Source: an uncultured Oscillospiraceae bacterium
Lineage (GTDB): Bacteria; Bacillota; Clostridia; Oscillospirales; Oscillospiraceae
NCBI GenBank assembly: GCA_934573945.1
Contig: CAKTMQ010000070.1
Location: forward strand, 1 to 8,301
Direction of reading: 5' to 3'
Length of the DNA: 8,301 nt
Positions within the stretch are counted from its first letter, which is position 1. Every line of letters starts with the position of its first letter. Positions 1 through 5,302 of the stretch are shown one piece after another. Below the pieces are notes generated by a model. That model saw only the letters and a list, made by a program, of their open reading frames with translations. It was not told where the DNA came from and ran no database searches. A program made the translations under genes and the position numbers.

Positions 1-774
1 AACGCCGAGACCCACCAGACCGTCATCTCCGGCGCCGGCGACATCCAGATCGACGTGCTGTGCAGCAAGCTGAAGTCCCGCTTCGGTGTGGATTCCGAGC
101 TGAGCACTCCCCGCGTCGCTTATCGTGAGAAGATCCGCAGCACCGTCCGCAAGCAGGGTCGTTATAAGAAGCAGACCGGCGGCAGCGGCCAGTTCGGCGA
201 TGTACATATCATCTTCGAGCCTCAGAGCGAGCAGGAGGATATGATCTTCGAAGAGAACGTGTTCGGCGGCTCCGTGCCCAAGAACTTCTTCCCCGCTGTT
301 GAAAAGGGTCTGCGTGAGAGCTGCTTGCACGGCGTGCTGGCCGGCTATCCCGTGGTGTTCCTGAAGGCCACCCTGGTGGATGGTTCCTACCACCCTGTGG
401 ACTCCTCCGAAATCGCCTTCAAGCTGGCCGCCAACCTGGCGTTCAAGGCCGCTCTGCCCGAGGCCAAGCCCGTCCTGATGGAGCCCATCGGCGAGCTGAA
501 GGTCACCATTCCCGACAGCTATCTGGGCGACGTGATGGGCGACCTGAACAAACGCCGCGGCCGCGTGATGGGCATGAATCCCACCGGCGACGGCGAGCAG
601 GTGCTGGAGGCCGAAGTACCCATGGCCGAGATGATGAGCTACGCCATCGATCTGCGTTCCATGACCCAGTCCCGCGGTACGTTCACCTTCAACTTCGTCC
701 GCTACGAGGATTGCCCCGCCGCGGCACAGGAGAAGGCCATCGCCGAGGCCAAGGCTCTGGCAGAGGCCGAGTAA
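1..774 (+). CDS. EF-G-family translational GTPase, C-terminal part (5'-truncated by window edge)
   Basis: The reading frame is open from the first base, so the gene starts outside the window; 257 residues remain. They match the end of domain III (SGAGDIQIDVL, residues 9-20), domain IV (about 37-158, with the GGSGQFG turn and the SYHPVDSSE loop at 129-137) and domain V (about 159-240, with EPIGELKVTIP, then YLGDVMGDLNKRRGRV). The G domain is not visible. EF-G proteins drive ribosome translocation using GTP in the cytoplasm, and domain IV reaches into the decoding site. The domain III signature is GAGDIQIDVL rather than the GMGELHLE-type form I associate with housekeeping EF-G. The gene also stands alone before a strong terminator, without str-operon neighbours downstream. 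I therefore infer an EF-G-like paralogue (FusA2-type) rather than the main fusA. A tetracycline-protection protein is less likely because domain IV looks EF-G-like. The family call is firm; the subfamily is inference. Confidence 0.9.
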   Translation, partial: NAETHQTVISGAGDIQIDVLCSKLKSRFGVDSELSTPRVAYREKIRSTVRKQGRYKKQTGGSGQFGDVHIIFEPQSEQEDMIFEENVFGGSVPKNFFPAVEKGLRESCLHGVLAGYPVVFLKATLVDGSYHPVDSSEIAFKLAANLAFKAALPEAKPVLMEPIGELKVTIPDSYLGDVMGDLNKRRGRVMGMNPTGDGEQVLEAEVPMAEMMSYAIDLRSMTQSRGTFTFNFVRYEDCPAAAQEKAIAEAKALAEAE

Positions 775-787
775 ATTCTTATTTAAC

Positions 788-822
788 AAAGTCCGGTACG
801 GCATAGCCGTACCGGACTTTTT
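788..822 (+). terminator. Rho-independent terminator of the EF-G-like gene
   Basis: A perfect 15-bp stem (788-802 with 806-820) has an ATA loop and runs into a T tract (818-822), 13 bases after the stop codon. It should separate the EF-G-like gene from the perR-like unit. Confidence 0.93.
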
Positions 823-920
823 CTATATACTGCAGCGCACATCCGCCGGAAACCGGCTCACAGGCGGCGTTTCCGCCGTGCATATACCGCCACCTGACAG
901 GGTATGCTGGTATCGTTGAA

Positions 921-981
921 AATTTTTTTGGATTTTTTCAAAAAACCTCTTTACAAATTCAAAGCCGTATGGTACTATACT
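921..981 (+). promoter_or_regulatory. Promoter of the perR-like/rubrerythrin unit
   Basis: A -35 element TTTACA (950-955) is followed after 17 bases by TACTAT (973-978). The overlapping TATACT (976-981) is an alternative -10 with 20-base spacing. Just upstream lie runs of A and T (921-946) that resemble an UP element. The start site would fall near 985-988, directly on the operator-like palindrome. Upstream of the tracts, 841-880 contains two small GC-rich hairpins (845-857 and 863-877) without a U tail, to which I assign no function. Confidence 0.6.
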
Positions 982-984
982 AAT

Positions 985-1004
985 GCAAACGATAATTGTT
1001 AGCG
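985..1004 (+). promoter_or_regulatory. Fur/PerR-family operator-like palindrome
   Basis: GCAAACGATAATTGTTAGC (985-1003) is an imperfect palindrome centred on 994, with 7 of 9 base pairs matching. Read as a 7-1-7 site at 990-1004 it matches the Fur/PerR-type consensus TGATAATNATTATCA at 10 of 14 defined positions. It sits at the predicted transcription start and just ahead of the gene for a Fur-family protein, the usual arrangement for autorepression. Site and context are seen; binding is inferred. Confidence 0.6.
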
Positions 1005-1026
1005 ATTAAAGAAAGGAGGAGCGCAG

Positions 1027-1416
1027 ATGGAAATAGCCACACGCTACAGTCCCAAGCGGGAAGCGATTTTGCAGTGCCTGCGCTCCACGACCTGTCACCC
1101 GTCTGCCGAGTGGGTATACGCACAGCTCAAGCCCCATATCCCCGACCTCTCTCTGGCCACCGTTTACCGCAATTTGGCGCGCTTCCGCAGCGAAGGCGCG
1201 GTGCAGGTGATCGGCTGCGTGGACGGAGAGGATCGTTACGACGGCAATACCGCCCCCCACGGGCACTTCATCTGCCGCACCTGCGGCGCGGTGATCGACC
1301 TGCCCCCCATTCCCGTGGACACCCCGGATCTGCGGCAGATCGGACTGGCCGACGGCTACAGCGTCACTTTCTACGGTTGCTGCAACGAATGCTGCCACTC
1401 CCGGAAAAGCAGTTGA
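1027..1416 (+). CDS. Fur-family metalloregulator, PerR-like
   Basis: A 129-residue winged-helix repressor. Family markers are HPSAEWVY (24-31), SLATVYRNLARF (42-53), RYD (70-72), HGHFICRTCG (78-87) and GCCNECC (117-123). The structural zinc site would be C83-x2-C86 with C119-x2-C122. Residues aligning with the PerR regulatory metal site are all present: H24, D72, H78, H80 and D91. Aspartate rather than glutamate at position 91 is a known PerR-versus-Fur discriminator, so I favour peroxide sensing by iron-catalysed histidine oxidation. The N-terminus is about a dozen residues shorter than Bacillus PerR. This start is supported by AGGAGG seven bases upstream and an in-frame stop at 1000-1002. 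The rubrerythrin gene 87 bases downstream fits a PerR regulon. A Fur or Zur role cannot be excluded from sequence alone. Confidence 0.88.
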   Translation: MEIATRYSPKREAILQCLRSTTCHPSAEWVYAQLKPHIPDLSLATVYRNLARFRSEGAVQVIGCVDGEDRYDGNTAPHGHFICRTCGAVIDLPPIPVDTPDLRQIGLADGYSVTFYGCCNECCHSRKSS

Positions 1417-1503
1417 CAACAGCGGGCTCCGCCCTCCGGCGAACCCTGCGTCAAATACACAATACAACACAATGGTAAAATGCAACAATGGAGGTAAAGA
1501 ATT

Positions 1504-2073
1504 ATGAAGAAGTGGGTCTGTCCTGTTTGCGGTTATGTTCACGAGGGTGATGTGCCCCCCGCCGAGTGCCCCGTCTGCCACGTCAGCGGCGAGAAGTTCG
1601 TCCTGCAGGCCGAGGAGAAGAGCTGGGCTGCCGAGCACGTTGTCGGCGTCGGCAAGGTCTTTGGTGAAGATGTGCCCGAGGATGTCCGCAAGGAGATCCT
1701 CGACGGTCTGCGCGCCAACTTTGAAGGCGAGTGCACCGAGGTCGGTATGTATCTGGCCATGGCGCGTGTTGCCCACCGCGAGGGTTATCCCGAGATCGGT
1801 ATGTACTGGGAAAAGGCCGGTCTGGAGGAGGCGGAGCACGCCGCCAAGTTCGCCGAACTGCTGGGCGAGGTGGTCACCGACAGCACCAAGAAGAATCTGG
1901 AGATGCGCGTAGACGCCGAGAACGGTGCCACTCTGGGCAAGTTCGAGCTGGCCAAGCTGGCCAAGAAGTACAACCTGGACGCCATCCATGACACCGTTCA
2001 TGAAATGGCCCGCGACGAGGCCCGTCACGGCAAGGCCTTCGAGGGTCTGCTGAACCGCTACTTCGGGAAGTAA
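1504..2073 (+). CDS. rbr: Reverse rubrerythrin (rubredoxin domain followed by ferritin-like diiron domain)
   Basis: A 189-residue cytoplasmic protein. The N-terminal rubredoxin-like Fe(SCys)4 knuckles are C6-P-V-C9 and C22-P-V-C25. A ferritin-like four-helix bundle follows (about 55-188), with diiron ligands expected among E76/E79, E109-x-x-H112 and E172-x-x-H175. Classical rubrerythrin has the domains in the opposite order, so this is the reverse form known from clostridia, where such proteins act as terminal H2O2 and O2 reductases fed by NADH and rubredoxin-type partners. The start follows GGAGG (1490-1494) by nine bases. Position after the PerR-like gene suggests co-transcription and derepression by peroxide. 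A weak internal extended -10 (TGGTAAAAT, 1473-1481) could give extra transcription but lacks a good -35. The length is normal and nothing looks broken. Confidence 0.93.
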   Translation: MKKWVCPVCGYVHEGDVPPAECPVCHVSGEKFVLQAEEKSWAAEHVVGVGKVFGEDVPEDVRKEILDGLRANFEGECTEVGMYLAMARVAHREGYPEIGMYWEKAGLEEAEHAAKFAELLGEVVTDSTKKNLEMRVDAENGATLGKFELAKLAKKYNLDAIHDTVHEMARDEARHGKAFEGLLNRYFGK

Positions 2074-2101
2074 GCAAAACCGCGCCAATACCGGCTTTTT
2101 G

Positions 2102-2135
2102 AAAGAGGAGAGGGAAGTTCCCTCTCCTCTTTTTT
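2102..2135 (+). terminator. Rho-independent terminator after rubrerythrin
   Basis: A 14-bp perfect stem (2102-2115 with 2119-2132) has a three-base loop and a T run (2130-2135). It begins 29 bases after the rubrerythrin stop and marks the end of the peroxide-defence unit. Confidence 0.93.
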
Positions 2136-2166
2136 CGGTTGTGTCGGCGGTACCGGTGAGGGGAAA

Positions 2167-2245
2167 GGTGGAAGTTTATGTGGAAGTTTGCCCCGATTTT
2201 TCTCCTGAAAATTACCCGTGTGGAAGTCTGCGATGTGGATGTTTG
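2167..2245 (+). repeat. Four imperfect 12-nt direct repeats, consensus TGTGGAAGTTTG
   Basis: Copies are at 2167-2178 (two mismatches), 2179-2190 (exact, directly abutting the first), 2219-2230 (one mismatch) and 2234-2245 (one mismatch). Start-to-start spacings are 12, 40 and 15 bases. The reverse complement contains a TCCACA core in three copies of the TTCCACA type and one ATCCACA, distantly reminiscent of a DnaA box but too poor a match to call one. A protein-binding cluster or an iteron-like remnant is possible; function unknown. Confidence 0.6.
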
Positions 2246-2402
2246 TATTATAGGCGTAAAGGTGTTCAGGAAACAAGAGATTGGAACGTTTTTGAACATC
2301 TTACATCATATTTTTCAATCCAGAAGCAAGAAAAAGAAATATAAAGCATCTTTGACAAGGAACTAATATCAAGGAAAGAAATTACCTCAAAAATAAACGA
2401 AA

Positions 2403-2444
2403 GCAATTTTACTCCTCTGCTATATTATGGCAGAGGAGTATTGC
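2403..2444. repeat. Inverted repeat abutting a promoter (candidate operator or hairpin)
   Basis: Arms 2410-2420 and 2430-2440 (TACTCCTCTGC and its exact complement) enclose a nine-base AT-rich centre. After a three-base bulge on the left (2407-2409) the pairing resumes with GCAA (2403-2406) against TTGC (2441-2444), for 15 pairs in all. The right arm runs straight into the -10 element at 2445, so a protein bound here would cover the -35 region. There is no U tail, which argues against a terminator. Confidence 0.7.
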
Positions 2445-2450
2445 TATAAT
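2442..2450 (+). promoter_or_regulatory. Extended -10 promoter (TGCTATAAT)
   Basis: A perfect TATAAT at 2445-2450 is preceded by the TG-n extension at 2442-2443. No recognisable -35 lies 16-18 bases upstream, where the inverted repeat sits, which is compatible with an extended -10 promoter under activator or repressor control. The start near 2457 would leave a leader of about 95 bases. That leader includes a GTGAG/CTCAC pairing (2462-2466 with 2481-2485) and a possible eight-codon peptide at 2469-2495, both weak. Confidence 0.6.
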
Positions 2451-2553
2451 ACAGACAGAAAGTGAGAGATGAAACAAGACCTCACGAAACAATAAATAAG
2501 GGCGGCGGCCTGTGAAATACGCAAGATGCCAAGAGCATCAGAAAGGAACTACT

Positions 2554-2754
2554 ATGAAAAAGAACACCACCTACACCGAGCGTTTCACTATTGATTTCAT
2601 CAGCAAGGAAATCATTGGAACTCAGGCCAGCTTCAACAAGGCAAGTAAGGGAACTGGTGAAATCTATGAAGAACTGGCCTCCAAGATTGCCAGACATCCG
2701 AATTTCGAGGTTGCTGTTAAAGAACAGAAGAAGCACATTACCAAGGCAAAGAGA
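2554..2754 (+). pseudogene. 5' fragment of an unrecognised small protein gene, cut off at a recombination junction
   Basis: ATG at 2554 follows GAAAGGA (2541-2547) at good spacing. It opens a 67-residue coherent, Lys/Glu/Thr-rich segment (MKKNTTYTERF, then GTQASFNKASKGTGEIYEELASK split over 22-44, then PNFEVAVKEQKKH at 49-61). The style resembles small accessory proteins of mobile elements in gut clostridia, but I cannot name a family. From about 2755 the frame stays open to 3240, but it reads GC-rich out-of-frame AraC sequence and loses any protein-like character (Arg/Pro/Ala/His-rich). I therefore treat only the first part as real and the gene as truncated. A GTG at 2512 in the same frame is less well placed. 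A translated 228-residue hybrid is formally possible. Confidence 0.55.
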
Positions 2755-3218
2755 ACTGACCGACCGGCTGCAAGGACTCTCTATCACAGAAGAACCCGTG
2801 AGGACGATCAGCATGAAAACCGGGGTGATCGATCTGCTGGCACTTCTGCAATACAGGCATCCCGCGCCCGAGGCGAAGCGGCTGACCTATTACACAAAAC
2901 CGCAGGTAGAGATGGCCAAACAGATCGAAGCCATCATTTCCGGCGATCTCTCCCAGCCGCATACAGCGCGGGAATTTGCCGTCCGCTTTTCCGTCAGCGA
3001 AAGCAGTATCAAAAATTATTTCCGCGGCGTGTACGGGCAGAGCATCCTGCAAGACACCACACCGGCGTATGCTGTACGCAGTGGAGCTGCTCTCCGCCAC
3101 CTCCCTGCCGGTCATTGAGATCGCCAGCCGCGTCGGCTATGAGAATCAAAGCAAATTCTCCGCTGCATTCCGGAAAAGCTGCGGCGTCTCGCCGCGTGAG
3201 TTCCGCCAAAGCCAATAA
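2750..3218 (+). pseudogene. AraC-family transcriptional regulator remnant (N-terminus lost, frameshifted)
   Basis: The C-terminal DNA-binding region of an AraC/XylS regulator is clear. A linker (ELTDRLQGLSITEEP) and a helix (KTGVIDLLALLQY) lead into the first helix-turn-helix (HTAREFAVRFSVSESSIKNYFRGVYGQS). After the frame changes comes the second one (RRMLYAVELL, then LPVIEIASRVGYENQSKFSAAF, split, ending GVSPREFRQSQ). The two halves lie in different frames: the first reads to about 3046 and the second resumes by about 3060. That indicates a +1 or -2 change near 3045-3060, or a sequencing error. The usual N-terminal portion of roughly 170 residues is absent, because the sequence before about 2750 belongs to an unrelated AT-rich segment in another frame. 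No ribosome binding site or start belongs to this remnant. Inactive unless the frameshift is an artefact, and even then lacking its effector domain. Confidence 0.85.
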
Positions 3219-3251
3219 GCTGCTGCACGGAGCTACTTGAATCATCATACA

Positions 3252-3295
3252 AGGAGGACAGCTTTCAGACCGGTTGGTCTGAAAGCTGTCCTCCT
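3252..3295. repeat. Perfect 20-bp-arm palindrome between convergent genes
   Basis: Arms 3252-3271 and 3276-3295 are exact reverse complements around a four-base GGTT loop. The hairpin lies 33 bases after the AraC remnant stop and 26 bases beyond the TSUP gene stop on the other strand. Neither side has a T run, so it is not a standard intrinsic terminator, although it may slow or end transcription in both directions. It could be a dispersed REP-like palindrome. Because of the symmetry, both strands can read RTAFRP-x-GLKAVLL, a trap for gene prediction. Confidence 0.85.
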
Positions 3296-3321
3296 GATCG
3301 ATCTTATCGGTTTTCTTTCGC

Positions 3322-4047
3322 TTACAGCTGCTGCAGCATCAGGATCAGCCCCGAGACCCCCACAAAGATATAAACAACTGTACGGACGCGTTCGGCGTTC
3401 AGCTTGCTGGCGATCTTCATACCTGCCACCGCTCCCAACAGGATACAGACACTGCCAAGCGCCGCATAAGGGAGAATGGCGGCATGGAGCAGCCCATTGG
3501 CCACGCGCCCCAGCAGGCTGACGATGCCTGTCACGGTGAAGAGCAGCTGCATACAGGCCAGATACGCGGTATGATCCGCAGCGGCAGCCACAAAATACAC
3601 TGCCATCGGCGGGCCGCCCACCGCAAAGAGACCTGCGCTGATGCCGCAGAGCAGGCCGCACCCCGTGCCCACAAGGGGCTTTGGCGTCAGCCGTGCCCGC
3701 TTGGCAAAAAGCAGAAAATACAGCGCCAGCGCTATCAGAAATCCCGCGAAAATCAGCACCAGCACGTGAAGATCCAGCCGATCCACCACGCACAGCGCCA
3801 GGAGACTGCCCAACGAAAAGGCAATCGTGGGCGGCAGGACAATGCGCCATTGGATATGGCGGCGATACCTCCAGCAGAGCACCGTGCAGAAGAGCTGGTT
3901 GATCACAATGGCCAACGCCGGAGCGTCGATCATATCAAAGAAAAAGGGCAGCACCAGCATCAGGCAGACCACCGAACCAAAGCCGGTGACCGTCTGAATA
4001 ATGCCGGCAATAAAACTGGAAATCGCCACAGTGAACCAAGCCATCAT
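3322..4047 (-). CDS. TSUP (TauE/SafE)-family membrane permease, putative anion/sulfonate exporter
   Basis: A 241-residue, very hydrophobic protein with about seven or eight predicted membrane spans. It has the family's two related half motifs: AGIIQTVTGFGSVV (14-27) in the first half and GLLCGISAGLFAVGGPPMAVYF, split at 131-140 and 141-152, in the second. TSUP proteins are proton- or sodium-linked permeases for sulfite, sulfoacetate, thiosulfate or other small organosulfur anions. The substrate cannot be read from this sequence and no sulfur genes are adjacent. Two ATGs stand side by side (4047 and 4044). AGGAGG at 4052-4057 is four bases from the first and seven from the second, so the second is equally likely. 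The gene is convergent with the AraC remnant and appears monocistronic. The length is near the short end of the family, and the protein looks intact. Confidence 0.88.
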   Translation of the reverse strand: MMAWFTVAISSFIAGIIQTVTGFGSVVCLMLVLPFFFDMIDAPALAIVINQLFCTVLCWRYRRHIQWRIVLPPTIAFSLGSLLALCVVDRLDLHVLVLIFAGFLIALALYFLLFAKRARLTPKPLVGTGCGLLCGISAGLFAVGGPPMAVYFVAAAADHTAYLACMQLLFTVTGIVSLLGRVANGLLHAAILPYAALGSVCILLGAVAGMKIASKLNAERVRTVVYIFVGVSGLILMLQQL

Positions 4048-4324
4048 ATCCCCTCCTGCTGAAACAGCATATCACATTTTCTCATAGATGGGAAGCCCGA
4101 AGGCTGCCAAATCGGCCGTCATTCTTAACGCGAACTTAGCATAAGAAGCGCAAATATTTCCGCTATCTCGATAGAAATACGGGAATTACTACACGTTTTG
4201 CACAATTCCACGAAAACCGAGCAGAATGAGACGCTTTTCGACAGCCCCATTGTGATAAACTTTGACCATGCAGAGGACAAATATTCGTCACATCGCTGCG
4301 CAAGATTTTAGCAAGGAGGGTGCA
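4048..4324. other. Divergent intergenic region between TSUP and the small helical protein
   Basis: About 277 bases carry the promoters for two divergent genes, but I find no strong -35/-10 pair on either strand. A small inverted repeat at 4155-4177 (ATTT, a three-base bulge, then CTATC-TC-GATAG, then AAAT) is the only symmetric element. TGTGATAAA (4251-4259) is a weak extended -10 candidate for the plus-strand gene. AAGGAGGG (4313-4320) is the ribosome binding site for the start at 4325. No RNA gene is recognisable. Confidence 0.4.
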
Positions 4325-4522
4325 ATGAACTACATGGCGAAAAAGCTGACTATTCTGCAAATCGAATTTCATAGAACGCTGATACAGCACTACCGACGGC
4401 ACGGACAGAAGCTGATGCATGACAGCAACGCGGCTACTTCGAAAAAGCTGTTATCATTGAACCGTCTGGTAGATCATCACGGGTGTCTCCTGCAAAGCCT
4501 CGAGCAGATGATCCGCTGCTAA
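4325..4522 (+). CDS. Small charged helical protein of unknown function (65 aa)
   Basis: ATG at 4325 follows a near-perfect AAGGAGGG by five bases, and the gene ends 12 bases before a strong terminator; this framing is the main evidence that it is real. The product is basic and histidine-rich with no signal peptide or membrane span. It looks like two amphipathic helices: KKLTILQIEFHRTLIQHYRR (6-25), a linker around GQKLMHDSNAATS, and KKLLSLNRLVDHHGCLLQSL (40-59). Size, two-helix layout and the L-N-R-L-V-D spacing in helix two loosely recall Spo0E-like aspartyl-phosphate phosphatases (L-S-Q-E-L-D), but the conserved SQELD residues are mostly absent, so this is only a guess. It does not belong to the liv operon, which is on the opposite strand beyond the shared terminator. 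Confidence 0.7.
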   Translation: MNYMAKKLTILQIEFHRTLIQHYRRHGQKLMHDSNAATSKKLLSLNRLVDHHGCLLQSLEQMIRC

Positions 4523-4534
4523 ATAGAAAGATAC

Positions 4535-4568
4535 AAAAAAGCCCGACTGCTTTGCAGTCGGGCTTTTT
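4535..4568. terminator. Bidirectional Rho-independent terminator
   Basis: A ten-base stem (4541-4550 with 4554-4563) with a TTT loop is flanked by A6 (4535-4540) on the left and T5 (4564-4568) on the right, so each strand has a U tail. It serves the small protein gene on the plus strand and the end of the liv operon on the minus strand. Confidence 0.92.
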
Positions 4569-4585
4569 CGTATATCTTTTTCGCG

Positions 4586-5302
4586 TCAGGAGTTCTTTTT
4601 CTTGCCCAGATAGGCTTCCTTGATGGACTCGTCAGCCAGCAGCTCCGCGCCCGTGCCGGACTTGGTGATGTTGCCTGTCTCCAGCACATAGGCATAGTCG
4701 GCGATCTTCAGAGCCATATTGGCGTTCTGCTCAATCAGCAGCACCGTCACGCCCTGCTCGTTCACCGTGCGGATGATGTCGAAGATGCCCTGCACCACCA
4801 GCGGCGCAAGCCCCAGGGACGGCTCATCCAGCATCAGCAGCTTGGGGCGGCTCATCAGGGCGCGGCCCACGGCCAGCATCTGCTGCTCACCGCCGGACAG
4901 CGTACCGGCCAGCTGCCAGTGGCGCTCTTCCAACCGGGGGAACAGCTCATAGACCCACTTGATGTCCTTCTCGATGCCGTCCTTGTCCTTGCGCAGGTAC
5001 GCGCCGGCCTTCAGGTTTTCCAGCACCGTCAGGTTGGCGAACACGCGGCGACCCTCCGGGGACTGGGCAATGCCCGCCTCCAGGATCTTATTGATGGGCT
5101 TGCCCAGCAGCTCCTGCCCGTCGTAGTTGATGGAGCCGCTGTCGGCCTTCACCAGGCCGGAGATAGTGCGCAGGGTGGTGGATTTGCCTGCGCCGTTGGC
5201 GCCGATCAGGGTGACGATCTTTCCGTCGGGGACTTCCAGGCTGATGCCCCGCAGCGCCTTGATGCCGCCGTAGGAAACGTGTAAATTCTCAATCTTCAGC
5301 AT
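4586..5302 (-). CDS. livF: Branched-chain amino acid ABC importer, ATPase LivF
   Basis: A 238-residue ABC ATPase with every motif: Walker A GANGAGKST (34-42), Q-loop Q80 in AQSPEGRRVF, signature LSGGEQQ (135-141), Walker B LLMLDEP (155-161) and the LivF-type LLIEQNA end (189-194), which has EQN where most ABC proteins have a histidine. It hydrolyses ATP on the cytoplasmic face with LivG to drive uptake of leucine, isoleucine, valine or related amino acids through LivHM. I chose the ATG at 5302 (MLKIENLHVSYGG) because the family starts there and a GGGGGTGG lies upstream. A start at 5374 would add 24 residues unlike the family. The chosen start overlaps the end of livG by 14 bases, suggesting translational coupling. 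It is the last gene of the operon, followed by the shared terminator. Confidence 0.94.
   Translation of the reverse strand: MLKIENLHVSYGGIKALRGISLEVPDGKIVTLIGANGAGKSTTLRTISGLVKADSGSINYDGQELLGKPINKILEAGIAQSPEGRRVFANLTVLENLKAGAYLRKDKDGIEKDIKWVYELFPRLEERHWQLAGTLSGGEQQMLAVGRALMSRPKLLMLDEPSLGLAPLVVQGIFDIIRTVNEQGVTVLLIEQNANMALKIADYAYVLETGNITKSGTGAELLADESIKEAYLGKKKNS

Larger units (their letters stand above)
2136..2553. other. AT-rich intergenic stretch without a convincing gene
   Basis: About 420 bases lie between the rubrerythrin terminator and the next likely start codon. Base composition drops visibly to AT-rich, especially from 2281 to 2460, unlike the GC-rich flanks. It contains the four 12-nt repeats (2167-2245), the inverted repeat (2403-2444) and the extended -10 promoter, listed separately. 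A 62-codon frame at 2178-2366 has a weak AAGGTGG upstream, but its product looks random and is partly made of the repeats; I do not call it. A TTGACA at 2352-2357 has no matching -10. The stretch looks like the edge of acquired DNA. Confidence 0.5.

Noticed and set aside
845..877. Two adjacent GC-rich hairpins as a structured RNA or riboswitch
   Set aside because: Short stems of five pairs each, upstream of the promoter rather than in a leader, and no recognisable RNA family pattern.
1413..1481. Separate promoter for rubrerythrin using TTGACA at 1413-1418
   Set aside because: The consensus -35 has no -10 at 16-18 bases. The TGGTAAAAT at 1473-1481 is too far away and has no -35 of its own, so co-transcription with the regulator is simpler.
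1006..2088. A 360-codon open frame on the minus strand across the PerR-like and rubrerythrin genes
   Set aside because: It is antisense to two clearly recognised proteins, and its product has no family features. GC-rich codon bias on the other strand leaves such frames open by chance.
2167..2245. DnaA-box cluster or replication origin
   Set aside because: Only the TCCACA core is shared. The best copy matches TTATCCACA at 7 of 9 positions and the others at 6, and there is no dnaA or AT-rich unwinding module with it.
2178..2366. Possible 62-residue gene in the AT-rich gap
   Set aside because: A weak ribosome site exists, but the start lies inside the direct repeats, the product shows no domain pattern, and no terminator follows. 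Not enough to call.
3484..4062. A 192-codon plus-strand frame opposite the TSUP permease
   Set aside because: His/Gln/Arg-rich antisense product. The minus-strand gene has a clear membrane-protein pattern and a strong ribosome site.
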